DNA from: Pseudomonas cavernae
GTDB lineage: Bacteria; Pseudomonadota; Gammaproteobacteria; Pseudomonadales; Pseudomonadaceae
NCBI RefSeq assembly: GCF_003595175.1
Contig: NZ_CP032419.1
Coordinates: 4,340,001 to 4,404,000 of the forward strand
Direction: 5' to 3'
DNA: 64,000 nt
The notes beneath the pieces were generated by a model, which made no database searches, was not told where the DNA came from, and saw only the letters and a program-made list of their open reading frames with translations. A program made the position numbers and the translations under genes. Below, in pieces: positions 47,634 to 58,362 of the stretch (the first letter of the stretch is position 1; each line of letters opens with the position of its first letter).

Positions 47634-49208
47634 ATGCCCACTGCCCTTTACCCCTTTCTGTTGTCACTGGCACTGCTGTGCGTGCCGATGACCATCCAGG
47701 CCGGCGATGCCAGCGACTTCGTCGCCGCCAACCCGAGCCAGCAGGCCAAGCTGCTGGAAAGCTGGGCCGCCGCGCCCGAGCCGGCGCGCCTGCCGCTGCT
47801 CGACACACTGCAACAAGGCCGCCTGGCCGCCGACCGCGCCAAGGCCGCGTTCATCGAGGACGCCGGCCACTACCGCGCCGCCGAAGGCGAAGCTCAGCCC
47901 AGCGGCACGCCGAAGCAGCTGCGCCTGAACAACCGCCTGCGCGGCCTACTGGCCACCGTTTTGGCCAGCCATCAGTTGCTCGCCGACGACCCGGCCGTGC
48001 GCCTGAGCGCCGCCCAGCAATTGCAGAAGAGCGCCAAGCCCGCGCAGCTCGCCCTGCTCAATGCCCACGTCGCCAGCGAAACCGATGAGGCGGTGCGCGA
48101 CGCGCTATCGCTAGCGCTGGCCAACCTGCGACTGGTCGATCCCGACCCGGCCGTCCGCCTGAATGCCGTGCGCCTGCTCGGCGCGACCGGCGACCCGCTG
48201 GCACGCACCCGCCTGGAAAGCCTGCTGGCCGACGACGCGGAAGCCGACGCCACGGTACGCACCGCCGCCGAGACTAGCCTGGCACAGGTCAAGCGCCGCC
48301 TGTTGATGGGCGAGCTGCTCGGCCAGGCGTTCAGCGGCATGAGCCTCGGTTCGATCCTGCTGCTCGCTGCCCTCGGCCTGGCGATCACCTTCGGCCTGCT
48401 CGGGGTGATCAACATGGCCCACGGCGAGATGCTGATGCTCGGCGCCTACGCCACCTACCTGGTGCAGCTGGGGTTCCAGCGCCTGGCCCCCGAGTACCTG
48501 GCGCTGTATCCGCTGGCCGCGCTGCCGGTGGCGTTCTTCGTCACCGCGGCGATCGGCATGGCCCTGGAGCGCACGGTGATCCGCCACCTCTACGGTCGCC
48601 CGCTGGAAACCCTGCTGGCCACCTGGGGCATCAGCCTGATGCTGATCCAACTGGTGCGTGTGCTGTTCGGCGCGCAGAACGTCGAAGTGGCCAACCCCGG
48701 CTGGCTGTCCGGCGGCGTACAGGTGCTGCCCAATCTGGTGCTGCCCTACAACCGCATCGTGATCATCGGCTTCGCGCTGTTTGTCGTGGCCTTGACCTGG
48801 TTGTTGCTGAACAAGACCCGCCTCGGCCTCAACGTCCGCGCCGTCACCCAGAACCGCAACATGGCCGCCTGCTGCGGCGTGCCGACCGGGCGCGTGGACA
48901 TGCTCGCCTTCGGCCTCGGCTCGGGCATCGCCGGGCTCGGCGGCGTGGCGCTGTCGCAGATCGGCAACGTCGGCCCGGACCTCGGCCAGAGCTACATCAT
49001 CGACTCGTTCCTGGTGGTGGTGCTCGGCGGTGTCGGCCAACTGGCCGGCAGCGTGCTGGCGGCCTTCGGCTTAGGGATAACCAACAAGATCCTCGAACCG
49101 CAGATCGGCGCCGTGCTGGGCAAGATCCTCATCCTCGCGCTGATCATCCTGTTTATCCAGAAACGCCCGCAGGGCCTCTTCGCCTTGAAAGGCAGGGTGA
49201 TTGACTGA
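47634..49208 (+). CDS. urtB: Urea ABC transporter permease UrtB with HEAT-like periplasmic domain
   Basis: 524 residues, the usual long UrtB form. A signal-like helix (~5–22) and a ~210-residue helical HEAT-like segment (repeats of DPAVRL type at ~120–200) precede the LivH-like permease (~235–524: LGLAITFGLLGVINMAHGEM, ERTVIRHLYGRPLETLLATW, GLGSGIAGLGGVALSQIGNV). It forms the membrane channel with UrtC. The urtA gap (267 bp) is full of repeats; the stop overlaps urtC (TGATG). Confidence 0.95.
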   Translation: MPTALYPFLLSLALLCVPMTIQAGDASDFVAANPSQQAKLLESWAAAPEPARLPLLDTLQQGRLAADRAKAAFIEDAGHYRAAEGEAQPSGTPKQLRLNNRLRGLLATVLASHQLLADDPAVRLSAAQQLQKSAKPAQLALLNAHVASETDEAVRDALSLALANLRLVDPDPAVRLNAVRLLGATGDPLARTRLESLLADDAEADATVRTAAETSLAQVKRRLLMGELLGQAFSGMSLGSILLLAALGLAITFGLLGVINMAHGEMLMLGAYATYLVQLGFQRLAPEYLALYPLAALPVAFFVTAAIGMALERTVIRHLYGRPLETLLATWGISLMLIQLVRVLFGAQNVEVANPGWLSGGVQVLPNLVLPYNRIVIIGFALFVVALTWLLLNKTRLGLNVRAVTQNRNMAACCGVPTGRVDMLAFGLGSGIAGLGGVALSQIGNVGPDLGQSYIIDSFLVVVLGGVGQLAGSVLAAFGLGITNKILEPQIGAVLGKILILALIILFIQKRPQGLFALKGRVID

Positions 49209-50295
49209 TGACCATGCCCCTCAATCAAACGTTGCTGGCCCGCGCCAGCACCAAACTCGGCCCGCAGCTGAGCCTGGCCGTCGGCGCGCTGGTGCTCGCC
49301 GTGCTCATCGCCCTGCCGCTGCTGCACCTGCTGTCGGCGGACCACACGCTGCACATCTCTGCCTACACCCTGACCCTGGTCGGCAAGATCCTCTGCTACG
49401 CCATAGTCGCGTTGGCGCTGGACCTGGTCTGGGGCTACGCCGGGCTGCTGTCGCTCGGCCACGGGCTGTTCTTCGCCCTCGGCGGCTACGCCATGGGCAT
49501 GTACCTGATGCGCCAGTCGGCCGGCGACGGTTTGCCCGCGTTCATGAGCTTCCTCGCCTGGACCGAGCTGCCCTGGTACTGGTACGGCACCTCGAGCTTC
49601 CTCTGGTGCCTGGCCCTGGTGGTGCTGGCGCCGGGACTGCTGGCCCTGGTGTTCGGCTTCTTCGCCTTCCGCTCGCGGATCAAGGGCGTGTACTTCTCGA
49701 TCATGACCCAGGCGCTGACCTTCGCCGGCATGCTGCTGTTCTTCCGCAACGAGACCGGCTTCGGCGGCAACAACGGCTTCACCAACTTCCGCAGCATCCT
49801 CGGCTTCGAGATCACCGCGCCGGGCACCCGCGCCGCGCTGTTCCTGTGCACCGTGGCGCTGCTGGTCGGCAGCCTGCTGCTCGGCTGGCGACTGGCGCGC
49901 AGCAAGTTCGGCCGCGTGCTCACCGCGCTGCGCGACGCCGAGAACCGCCTGATGTTCTGCGGCTACGACCCACGCGGCTACAAGCTGTTTATCTGGGTAT
50001 TGAGTGCCGTGTTGTGCGGTCTGGCCGGCGCGCTGTACGTGCCGCAGGTGGGCATCATCAACCCCAGCGAGATGTCGCCGACCAACTCCATCGAGGCCGC
50101 CGTGTGGGTCGCCCTCGGCGGGCGCGGCACGCTGATCGGCCCGCTGCTCGGCGCCGGCCTGGTCAACGGCATGAAGAGCTGGTTCACCGTGGCCTTCCCC
50201 GAGTACTGGCTGTTCGCCCTCGGCGCGCTGTTCATCGTCGTCACCCTGTTCCTGCCCAAGGGCGTGATCGGCCTGCTCAAGAGGGGGAGTCCGCA

Positions 50296-50299
<4 letters not shown>
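49208..50299 (+). CDS. urtC: Urea ABC transporter permease UrtC
   Basis: 363 residues, LivM-like. Hydrophobic segments throughout; conserved GYAGLLSLGHGLFFALGGYA, RIKGVYFSIMTQALTFAGML and AVWVALGGRGTLIGPLLGAG. It pairs with UrtB. Start overlaps urtB by one base and its stop overlaps urtD (ATGA), so urtBCD are translationally coupled. Confidence 0.96.
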
Positions 50300-51156
<857 letters not shown>

Positions 51157-51162
51157 AAAAGC

Positions 51163-51302
51163 GCCCTCTCCCCAACCCTCTCCCATAAATGGGAGAGGGG
51201 GCTGGTCGTGAGTTTTTTTTCGGTTGAGCGCTGTCTTTACCGAGACTCCGCACCGCTTGTCTCCCCTCTCCCGCGTGCGGGAGAGGGGCCGGGGGAGAGG
51301 GC
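51163..51302 (+). repeat. 140-bp composite CTCTCCC element between urtD and urtE
   Basis: Left end GCCCTCTCCCCAACCCTC with hairpin CCCTCTCCC ATAAAT GGGAGAGGG; right end hairpin CCCTCTCCC GCGTGC GGGAGAGGG followed by GCCGGGGGAGAGGGC. The ends are the same as those of 14757–14917. No coding capacity, so it looks like a non-autonomous version of the DUF559-linked unit. Confidence 0.8.
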
Positions 51303-51308
51303 AGATTT

Positions 51309-51430
51309 GTAGGGTGGATGACGCGCAGCTCATCCACCCCTGACACCGCCCGTGTGGATGGCTGCGGCCATCCACCCTACACCGGGCCCAGACATCCTTA
51401 GGGTGGACAACGCCGCAGGCTTGTCCACCG
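51309..51430. repeat. Three REP hairpins before urtE
   Basis: Forward GTAGGGTGGATGACGC (51309–51340), reverse partner GTGGATGGCTGC…CATCCACCCTAC (to 51380), and a further TAGGGTGGACAAC…TTGTCCACC copy (~51400–51430) whose head is TTAGG rather than GTAGG. Confidence 0.8.
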
Positions 51431-51452
51431 ACAAGACGACAAGGACATCCCC

Positions 51453-52151
51453 ATGCTGCAAGTCGACAAACTCCACCAGTACTACGGCGGCAGCCACATC
51501 CTCCGCGGCCTGTCGTTCGACGTGAAGATCGGCGAAGTCACCTGCCTGCTCGGGCGCAACGGCGTGGGCAAGACCACCCTGCTGAAATGCCTGATGGGCC
51601 TGATCCCGAGCAAGGAAGGCCAGGTCGCCTGGGAAGGCAAGGCCATCACCGCCTACAAGCCGCACCAGCGCGTGCACGCCGGCATCGCCTACGTGCCGCA
51701 GGGTCGCGAGATCCTTCCGCGCCTGAGCGTCGAGGAAAACCTGCTGATGGGCCTGTCGCGCTTCGGCGCCAAGGAGGCCAAGAGCGTGCCGGCGTTCATC
51801 TACGAGCTGTTCCCGGTGCTGGAGCAGATGAAGGCGCGGCGTGGCGGCGACCTCTCCGGCGGCCAGCAGCAACAGCTGGCGATCGGCCGCGCGCTGGCCA
51901 GCCAGCCGCGCCTGCTGATCCTCGACGAGCCCACCGAAGGCATCCAGCCCTCGGTGATCAAGGAGATCGGCGCGGTGATCAAGAAGCTCGCCGAGCGCGG
52001 CGACATGGCCATCCTGCTGGTCGAGCAGTTCTACGACTTCGCCGCCGAGCTGGCCGACCAGTACCTGGTGATGGCGCGCGGCGAAATCGTCCAGCAGGGC
52101 CGTGGTGCGGACATGGAGGCCGAGGGCGTGCGCGGGCTGGTGGCGATTTAG
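51453..52151 (+). CDS. urtE: Urea ABC transporter ATP-binding protein UrtE
   Basis: 232 residues, LivF-like. Walker A GRNGVGKTTLLKCLMG, signature LSGGQQQQLAIGRALA, Walker B LLILDEPTEGIQPSV, switch in ILLVEQFYDFAAELADQYLV. The QYYGGSHILRGLSFDV start is typical. Separated from urtD by ~300 bp of repeats. AAGGA precedes the ATG. Confidence 0.96.
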   Translation: MLQVDKLHQYYGGSHILRGLSFDVKIGEVTCLLGRNGVGKTTLLKCLMGLIPSKEGQVAWEGKAITAYKPHQRVHAGIAYVPQGREILPRLSVEENLLMGLSRFGAKEAKSVPAFIYELFPVLEQMKARRGGDLSGGQQQQLAIGRALASQPRLLILDEPTEGIQPSVIKEIGAVIKKLAERGDMAILLVEQFYDFAAELADQYLVMARGEIVQQGRGADMEAEGVRGLVAI

Positions 52152-52226
52152 GCCGGGTGCGCCATCCACCCTTCCGCGCCGGCCGCCCGGTGCGCACGAC
52201 GCCCCCTCGGCTCCAACACCACTTGC

Positions 52227-52263
52227 GTAGGATGGGTTGAGCGGCAGCGCCGCGATACCCATC
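52227..52263 (+). repeat. REP hairpin downstream of urtE
   Basis: GTAGGATGGGTTGAGCGG folding onto GCGATACCCATC; GATGGGTT flavour. Confidence 0.8.
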
Positions 52264-52345
52264 GCGGGACACGCCGGGGACCACCTCACACTCGTTGCCT
52301 GACCTACCATCGCAGGGTGCACGCCCTACGCACCGCTTTGGTTCG

Positions 52346-52360
52346 AGGCACGCCTCTTGC
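52346..52360 (+). promoter_or_regulatory. Candidate sigma-54 promoter of ureD
   Basis: AGGCACGCCTCTTGC matches TGGCACG-N4-TTGC except for the first base, with -24 GG at 52347–52348 and -12 GC at 52359–52360. The predicted start near 52372 gives a ~30-base leader to the ureD ATG. Nitrogen regulation of urease through NtrC/RpoN is well established in related bacteria. Confidence 0.6.
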
Positions 52361-52403
52361 TTGGCCAGATGGTCAACTTTTCGCCCGGACTTCCGCGCCT
52401 GCC

Positions 52404-53237
52404 ATGAACCTCCCCGCCGCCCTATTCACGCCGAGCTGGCACGCCGAACTGGAACTGGCCTATGCCCGGCGCGACGACTGCACCCGCCCGGTGCAGCGCC
52501 GCCACCTCGGCCCGTTAAGGGTGCAAAAGCACCTCTACCCCGAGGGACCGCAGGTCTGCCAGCACATCATCGTGCACCCGCCCGGCGGCATCGCCGGTGG
52601 CGACCGCCTGGCCATCGCCGCGCGTGTCGAACGTGACGCCTGGGCGCAGCTGACCAGCCCCGGCGCCGCCAAGTGGTACCGCGCCGCTGGCCCGGCCTAT
52701 CAGACCCTCGACCTGCGCGTCGCCGGCGGCGCCACCCTGGAGTGGCTGCCGCAGGAAACCATCGTCTATTCCGCCGCCCAGGCCGAGCTGCACACCCGCA
52801 TCGAGCTCGAAGGCGACGCCCGGCTGTTCTACTGGGATATCGCCGCCCTCGGCCGCCCGGCGGCCGGCGAGCGCTTCGCCAGCGGCCATTTTCAGTCCCG
52901 CCTGGACATCCGCCGCGACGGTCAGCTGCTCTGGCACGAACGCCAGCGCATCGTCGGCGGCGACGGTCTGCTCGACTCGCCGATCGGCCTCGCCGGTCAG
53001 CCGGTGTTCGCCACGCTGCTGGTCAGCGGCGAGATCCACGCCGATCTGCTCGAACGCTGCCGCGAACTGGTCACCCCGGTACGCGGCGATCTCACCCAGT
53101 TGCCCGGCCTGCTGGTTGCACGCTGCCTGGCCAGCGAAGCGCTGCACGCCCGCGCCTGGCTGATCGCGCTGTGGCGCCTGCTGCGCCCGGCGCTGCTCGG
53201 CCGCGAGGCCGTGCCGCCAAGAATCTGGAACACGTAG
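52404..53237 (+). CDS. ureD: Urease accessory protein UreD
   Basis: 277 residues from ATG 52404 ([20 protein letters not shown]). Conserved [46 protein letters not shown] and [15 protein letters not shown] identify UreD/UreH, the scaffold for nickel delivery to apo-urease with UreF and UreG. Its TAG stop (53235–53237) is inside the GTAG head of a REP. ureE, ureF and ureG are not in the window. Confidence 0.95.
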   Translation: MNLPAALFTPSWHAELELAYARRDDCTRPVQRRHLGPLRVQKHLYPEGPQVCQHIIVHPPGGIAGGDRLAIAARVERDAWAQLTSPGAAKWYRAAGPAYQTLDLRVAGGATLEWLPQETIVYSAAQAELHTRIELEGDARLFYWDIAALGRPAAGERFASGHFQSRLDIRRDGQLLWHERQRIVGGDGLLDSPIGLAGQPVFATLLVSGEIHADLLERCRELVTPVRGDLTQLPGLLVARCLASEALHARAWLIALWRLLRPALLGREAVPPRIWNT

Positions 53238-53354
53238 GGTGGAAAACTGCGAAGCGTTTTCCACCACCAGCCGGTGGATGTGAAAGCGCCATCCACCCTA
53301 CCAACTAAAACCGAGCAATGCCGGTGGACAAGGCTTCGCCGTTGTCCACCCTAC
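53234..53354. repeat. Three REP hairpins between ureD and ureA
   Basis: Forward GTAGGGTGGAAAACTGC (53234–53265), reverse copies 53273–53301 and 53323–53354, both ending CCACCCTAC. The first supplies the ureD stop codon. The last ends 13 bases before ureA. Confidence 0.85.
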
Positions 53355-53367
53355 GAGGGAGCCGTTT

Positions 53368-53670
53368 ATGGACTTGACGCCCAGAGAGAAAGACAAGCTG
53401 CTGATCTTCACCGCCGGCCTGGTCGCCGAGCGGCGCCTGGCCCGCGGCCTCAAGCTCAACTACCCGGAAGCCATGGCGCTGATTTCCGCGGCCCTGCTCG
53501 AAGGCGCGCGCGACGGCCGGACGGTCGCCGAGCTGATGCACGTCGGCACCACCCTGCTGACCCGCGAACAGGTGATGGAAGGCGTGCCGGAGATGATCCC
53601 GGAGATCCAGATCGAAGCCACCTTTCCCGACGGCACCAAGCTGGTGACCGTGCATCAACCGATTGTCTGA
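53368..53670 (+). CDS. ureA: Urease gamma subunit
   Basis: 100 residues, the exact family length. [20 protein letters not shown] and [20 protein letters not shown] are invariant features, ending [18 protein letters not shown]. Smallest structural subunit of the (αβγ)3 urease. GAGGGAGCC lies upstream and ureB follows after 10 bases. Confidence 0.98.
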   Translation: MDLTPREKDKLLIFTAGLVAERRLARGLKLNYPEAMALISAALLEGARDGRTVAELMHVGTTLLTREQVMEGVPEMIPEIQIEATFPDGTKLVTVHQPIV

Positions 53671-53680
53671 GGAGCCGCAC

Positions 53681-53986
53681 ATGATCCCCGGCGAATACCA
53701 GATCCAGGACGGCGAGATCGAGCTCAACGCCGGCCGCCGCACCCTGACGCTGAGCGTGGCCAACCGCGGCGACCGGCCGATCCAGGTCGGCTCGCACTAC
53801 CACTTCTTCGAGACCAACGACGCGCTGAGCTTCGATCGACCGAGTGCGCGCGGCATGCGCCTGAACATCCCGGCCGGCACCGCGGTGCGCTTCGAGCCGG
53901 GGCAGAGCCGCGAGGTCGAGCTGGTCGAACTGGCCGGCCTGCGCCGGGTGTTCGGCTTCGCCGGGCGGGTAATGGGCGAGCTCTAA
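53681..53986 (+). CDS. ureB: Urease beta subunit
   Basis: 101 residues from ATG 53681, which follows [39 protein letters not shown] and [19 protein letters not shown] are conserved. Directly after ureA. In P. aeruginosa, as I recall, an acetyltransferase gene lies between ureA and ureB; it is absent here. Confidence 0.98.
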   Translation: MIPGEYQIQDGEIELNAGRRTLTLSVANRGDRPIQVGSHYHFFETNDALSFDRPSARGMRLNIPAGTAVRFEPGQSREVELVELAGLRRVFGFAGRVMGEL

Positions 53987-53998
53987 CTCAGCGCTTAC

Positions 53999-54190
53999 GT
54001 AGGGTGGAAAACGCCGAAGGCTTTTCCACGGGGTGGCCTTCCACCACAAGATCGCCGGTGGACAAGCTTCGCGTTGTCCACCCTACGAGCCCCGAAGCGC
54101 GCACAGATTGAACACGTAGGATGGGTTGAGCGCAGCGATACCCATCGACATTTCCCGATGGGTATCGCCTCACGGCTCAACCCATCCTAC
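53999..54190. repeat. Four REP hairpins between ureB and ureC
   Basis: Forward GTAGGGTGGAAAACGCC (53999), reverse GGTGGACAAGC…CCACCCTAC (54057–54086), then a GATGGGTT-flavour pair 54116–54146 and 54157–54190. Two flavours are mixed in one gap. The 225-bp interruption splits the usually tight ureABC unit. Confidence 0.85.
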
Positions 54191-54211
54191 GACCTGAATC
54201 CGAGGACCGGG

Positions 54212-55912
<1,701 letters not shown>

Positions 55913-55913
55913 G

Positions 55914-55943
55914 ACCCTCCTCGCCCGCTTACCGGACGAGGGT
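55914..55943 (+). repeat. Imperfect palindrome after ureC
   Basis: ACCCTCCTCGCCCG pairs with CGGACGAGGGT across CTTAC; a degenerate CTCTCCC-type hairpin that could double as a weak terminator because GTGTTT follows. Confidence 0.4.
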
Positions 55944-56019
55944 CGTGTTTGAGAGCCCGATAAGCGCCTGAACGAGACTGGGGGACAGGGCAAAATTCGC
56001 TAGGTGGACAACGAGCGAG

Positions 56020-56063
56020 GGGCGACTGCGTCGCCTTGCAGGCCGCAGGCCTGCCGCTCGGGA
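56020..56063 (+). repeat. RAYT left flank repeat
   Basis: GGGCGACTGCGTCGCCTTG followed directly by CAGGCCGCAGGCCTGCCGC. Both parts recur in the same order right of the RAYT gene, at 56636–56655 and ~56766–56790, where a REP pair separates them. Confidence 0.75.
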
Positions 56064-56130
56064 TCACCACAACACCCCTGTTCATTGACTTACACCCAAG
56101 CCGTTTTCAATCGCACCAAGGATGGTGGCT

Positions 56131-56628
56131 ATGCGTTATCGACGCGCTTTTGTGCCGGGCGGCACGTTCTTCTTTACGGTCAATCTGGCTGACCGCTCGC
56201 AAACGTTATTGACCGACCATATCGACGCCTTGCGTGCGTCGATACGCCATGTGCGTTCGCTGCATCCATTCGGGATCCCGGCGATGGTGGTGTTGCCGGA
56301 TCACCTGCATGCGCTGTGGCAATTGCCGGAGAACGACTGTGATTACCCGCTGCGCTGGTCGTTGATCAAGGCCGGTTTCTCCCGTGCCATCGGTCACTCG
56401 GAAACCGTCACGCTGTCACGCCGGCTCAAGCGCGAGCGCGGCATTTGGCAGCGGCGTTATTGGGAGCACCAGATCCGCGATGAGCAGGACCTCGCGCGGC
56501 ATATCGATTACATCCATGGCAATCCGCTGAAGCATGGCTACGTAAGCCGCGCCGTGGATTGGCCGTATTCGTCGATTCACCGCTATGTGCGCGAGGGGAT
56601 GGTGACGCCGGATTGGGCTGGAGGTTGA
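56131..56628 (+). CDS. REP-associated tyrosine transposase (RAYT, Y1/HUH family)
   Basis: 165 residues from ATG 56131 with AAGGA upstream. The HUH metal site is H58-L-H60 in VVLPDHLHALW; the catalytic Tyr is Y127 in RHIDYIHGNPLKHGYV; the C-terminal WPYSSIHRYVREG is typical. RAYTs bind and nick REP/BIME hairpins headed by GTAG and are thought to spread them. The gene is complete and flanked by matching repeats on both sides, with a head-to-head REP pair at its 3' side. It is a single-copy, domesticated-looking gene rather than part of a standard insertion sequence. Confidence 0.95.
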   Translation: MRYRRAFVPGGTFFFTVNLADRSQTLLTDHIDALRASIRHVRSLHPFGIPAMVVLPDHLHALWQLPENDCDYPLRWSLIKAGFSRAIGHSETVTLSRRLKRERGIWQRRYWEHQIRDEQDLARHIDYIHGNPLKHGYVSRAVDWPYSSIHRYVREGMVTPDWAGG

Positions 56629-56635
56629 GGGCCTA

Positions 56636-56655
56636 GGGCGACTGGCGTCGCCTTG
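56636..56655 (+). repeat. RAYT right flank repeat, proximal part
   Basis: GGGCGACTGGCGTCGCCTTG, one base longer than the left copy at 56020–56038. Its continuation (CAGGCCGCGGGCCTGCCGC) appears only after the REP pair. Confidence 0.7.
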
Positions 56656-56763
56656 TTGGGCATCGCTGCGCTCAGCACCAACCTACCAGAGCCGCATCCC
56701 TGCACCGCAAATCCAACAGGACAACCTCGACGTAGGTTGGCGCTGAGCGTAGCGATGCCCAAC
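56655..56763. repeat. Head-to-head REP pair (BIME) next to the RAYT
   Basis: Reverse REP 56655–56686 and forward REP 56732–56763, each 32 bp: GTAGGTTGG, a GCTGAGCG core, then GATGCCCAAC. The two differ at only two positions. This is the only GTTGG/GCCCAAC flavour in the window and is probably the cognate substrate of the adjacent RAYT. Confidence 0.85.
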
Positions 56764-56841
56764 ATGCAGGCCGCGGGCCTGCCGCACGGGACTTGATCGT
56801 TCCCACGCTGAACCATGCCCAGGGCGCTCCGCGTCCGCGCT

Positions 56842-56866
56842 CAGCCCAGCCCAGCCCAGCCCAGCC
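56842..56866 (+). repeat. Pentanucleotide tandem repeat (CAGCC)5
   Basis: Five perfect copies of CAGCC, ending 4 bases before the cbpM stop codon on the opposite strand. Likely to vary in copy number. Confidence 0.8.
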
Positions 56867-56869
56867 TAC

Positions 56870-57175
56870 CTACTCCACCTCAAACCGGCTCAAGCGCTGC
56901 CTAAGCCGGCTGTTCTCGGTCCGCAGCTGCTCCAGCTCCTCGAGCAGATTGAGGGCGAGGGCGATGCCCGCCCATTCGATGTCGAGATCCCGCCGCAGTC
57001 TGGCCGCGCGCTTGGCGATGGCCAGCGCCGTCGCGTCGAACAGCCAGTCCTCCGGCTGGCTGCCGCTGGGCTCGACTATGCCGTGCTCGACTATCTCGTA
57101 CAGGCATTCCGTGGAGAGCTCGGCGCACTGGCAGAACTCGTGCAGGTTGAACTGGATGATCAGGCGGCTGCGCAT
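56870..57175 (-). CDS. cbpM: CbpA modulator CbpM
   Basis: 101 residues from ATG 57175 ([20 protein letters not shown]). A MerR-like winged helix module (IVEHGIVEPSG, ~27–37) is followed by DATALAIAKRAARLRRDLDI and a C-terminal coiled region (LLEELEQLRTENSRLRQRL). In E. coli CbpM inhibits the J-domain of CbpA. The start overlaps the cbpA stop (TGATG), so translation is coupled. Confidence 0.93.
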   Translation of the reverse strand: MRSRLIIQFNLHEFCQCAELSTECLYEIVEHGIVEPSGSQPEDWLFDATALAIAKRAARLRRDLDIEWAGIALALNLLEELEQLRTENSRLRQRLSRFEVE

Positions 57176-58134
57176 CAGCGGCTCCTCCACTCGGCGCGTG
57201 GATCGAAGGCGGCCTCCTCGGCCAGCTGTTCCCACAGTTGCCGGGCCTGCTCGCCGCTCTGGCTCGGCATGACGATCTTGAACAGCGCGTACAGATCGCC
57301 GCGGTCGCCGCGCTTGTTGACCAGCCCCTTGCCCTTGATCCGCAGCCGCTGGCCACTCTGGCTGTTGGCCGGGACCGTCAGGTTGATCTGGCCGTCCAGG
57401 GTCGGCACCGCAATCTTGCTGCCCAGGGCCGCCTCCCAGGGCGTCAGCGGCACGATGATGATCAGGTTGTGCGCCTCCACATCGAACAGCGGATGCGGCA
57501 CCAGGCGGATGATCAGGTAGAGGTCGCCATGCGGGGCGCCGCCCAGGCCCGGCGCGCCCTGGCCCTTGAGGCGGATGCGCTCGCCGTCGCTGACTCCGGC
57601 GGGAATCTTCACCTTCAGGGTCTTGCTGAGCGGCGCCAGCGGCCGGCCATCGGCGGCGTACTGCGGCAACTGGTAGGCGACCTGCTTGGCTTCCTCGGCC
57701 AGGGTGTCCTCGAGAAAGATCGGCAGCTCCATCTCCACGTCCTGGCCGCGCCGCCCACCGCTGCGGGCCTGGCCCTGCGGCCCGCGCGAACGCCCGGCGG
57801 CGCCGAAGATGGATTCGAAGAAGTCGGAGAACTCCCGCTCGCCGGCAAACTCGTCGGCAAAGCCCTGCGCGCCTCTGGGCTGCCAGCCGGGCGGCGCTTC
57901 GAACGGTCGGCCCTGCTGCGCGTATTGGCGCAGCTCATCGTACTCGGCACGCTTCTCGGCGCTGCTCAGCACCTCATACGCCTCGGCCACCGCCTTGAAC
58001 TGGCTCTCCGCGTCTTTTTCCTGGCTGACGTCGGGATGGAATTTGCGCGCCAGCTTGCGGTAGGCGGTCTTGATCGCCTTGTCGTCGGCGTCCGCGGCGA
58101 CGCCGAGAATCTGGTAATAATCCTTGAAATCCAT
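57175..58134 (-). CDS. cbpA: Curved-DNA-binding J-domain protein CbpA
   Basis: 319 residues. The J domain (1–~70) has the H33-P34-D35 motif (KFHPDVSQ). A Gly/Phe-Arg linker follows ([19 protein letters not shown]), then two C-terminal beta domains ([57 protein letters not shown]). There is no zinc-finger domain, which separates it from DnaJ. It is a co-chaperone for DnaK and a nucleoid protein in stationary phase. Divergent from the Hsp70-like gene at 58363. Confidence 0.95.
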   Translation of the reverse strand: MDFKDYYQILGVAADADDKAIKTAYRKLARKFHPDVSQEKDAESQFKAVAEAYEVLSSAEKRAEYDELRQYAQQGRPFEAPPGWQPRGAQGFADEFAGEREFSDFFESIFGAAGRSRGPQGQARSGGRRGQDVEMELPIFLEDTLAEEAKQVAYQLPQYAADGRPLAPLSKTLKVKIPAGVSDGERIRLKGQGAPGLGGAPHGDLYLIIRLVPHPLFDVEAHNLIIIVPLTPWEAALGSKIAVPTLDGQINLTVPANSQSGQRLRIKGKGLVNKRGDRGDLYALFKIVMPSQSGEQARQLWEQLAEEAAFDPRAEWRSR

Positions 58135-58362
58135 TGAGCCACCTTAGTCTTCGGCCGCCAACAGCCGCGAGCACAGAATGGAGGTGCTGCCTGGCGAGCC
58201 GGCTACGCCCTGATTTAACACTGTAGAGCGCCGGGCACGTTCCGCCTGCAAGCGGCGCCGTTATCCGCCGCACCCTACGTCGGCCCGCCGCACATCGGCG
58301 CAGCGCGGCGCCCCTCACTCGCGTAAACTGCGCGGCCGTTTTTTCCCCGGAACACCCGCGCC

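Noticed and set aside
52315..52340. NtrC-like site upstream of ureD (GGTGCACGCC…GCACC)
   Set aside because: The half-sites are in the wrong relative orientation and spacing for the TGCACC-N5-GGTGCA consensus.
53999..54190. Regularly spaced hairpins resembling a CRISPR array
   Set aside because: Repeats are palindromic REPs in alternating orientation with mixed sequence flavours, and no unique spacers of constant length occur.
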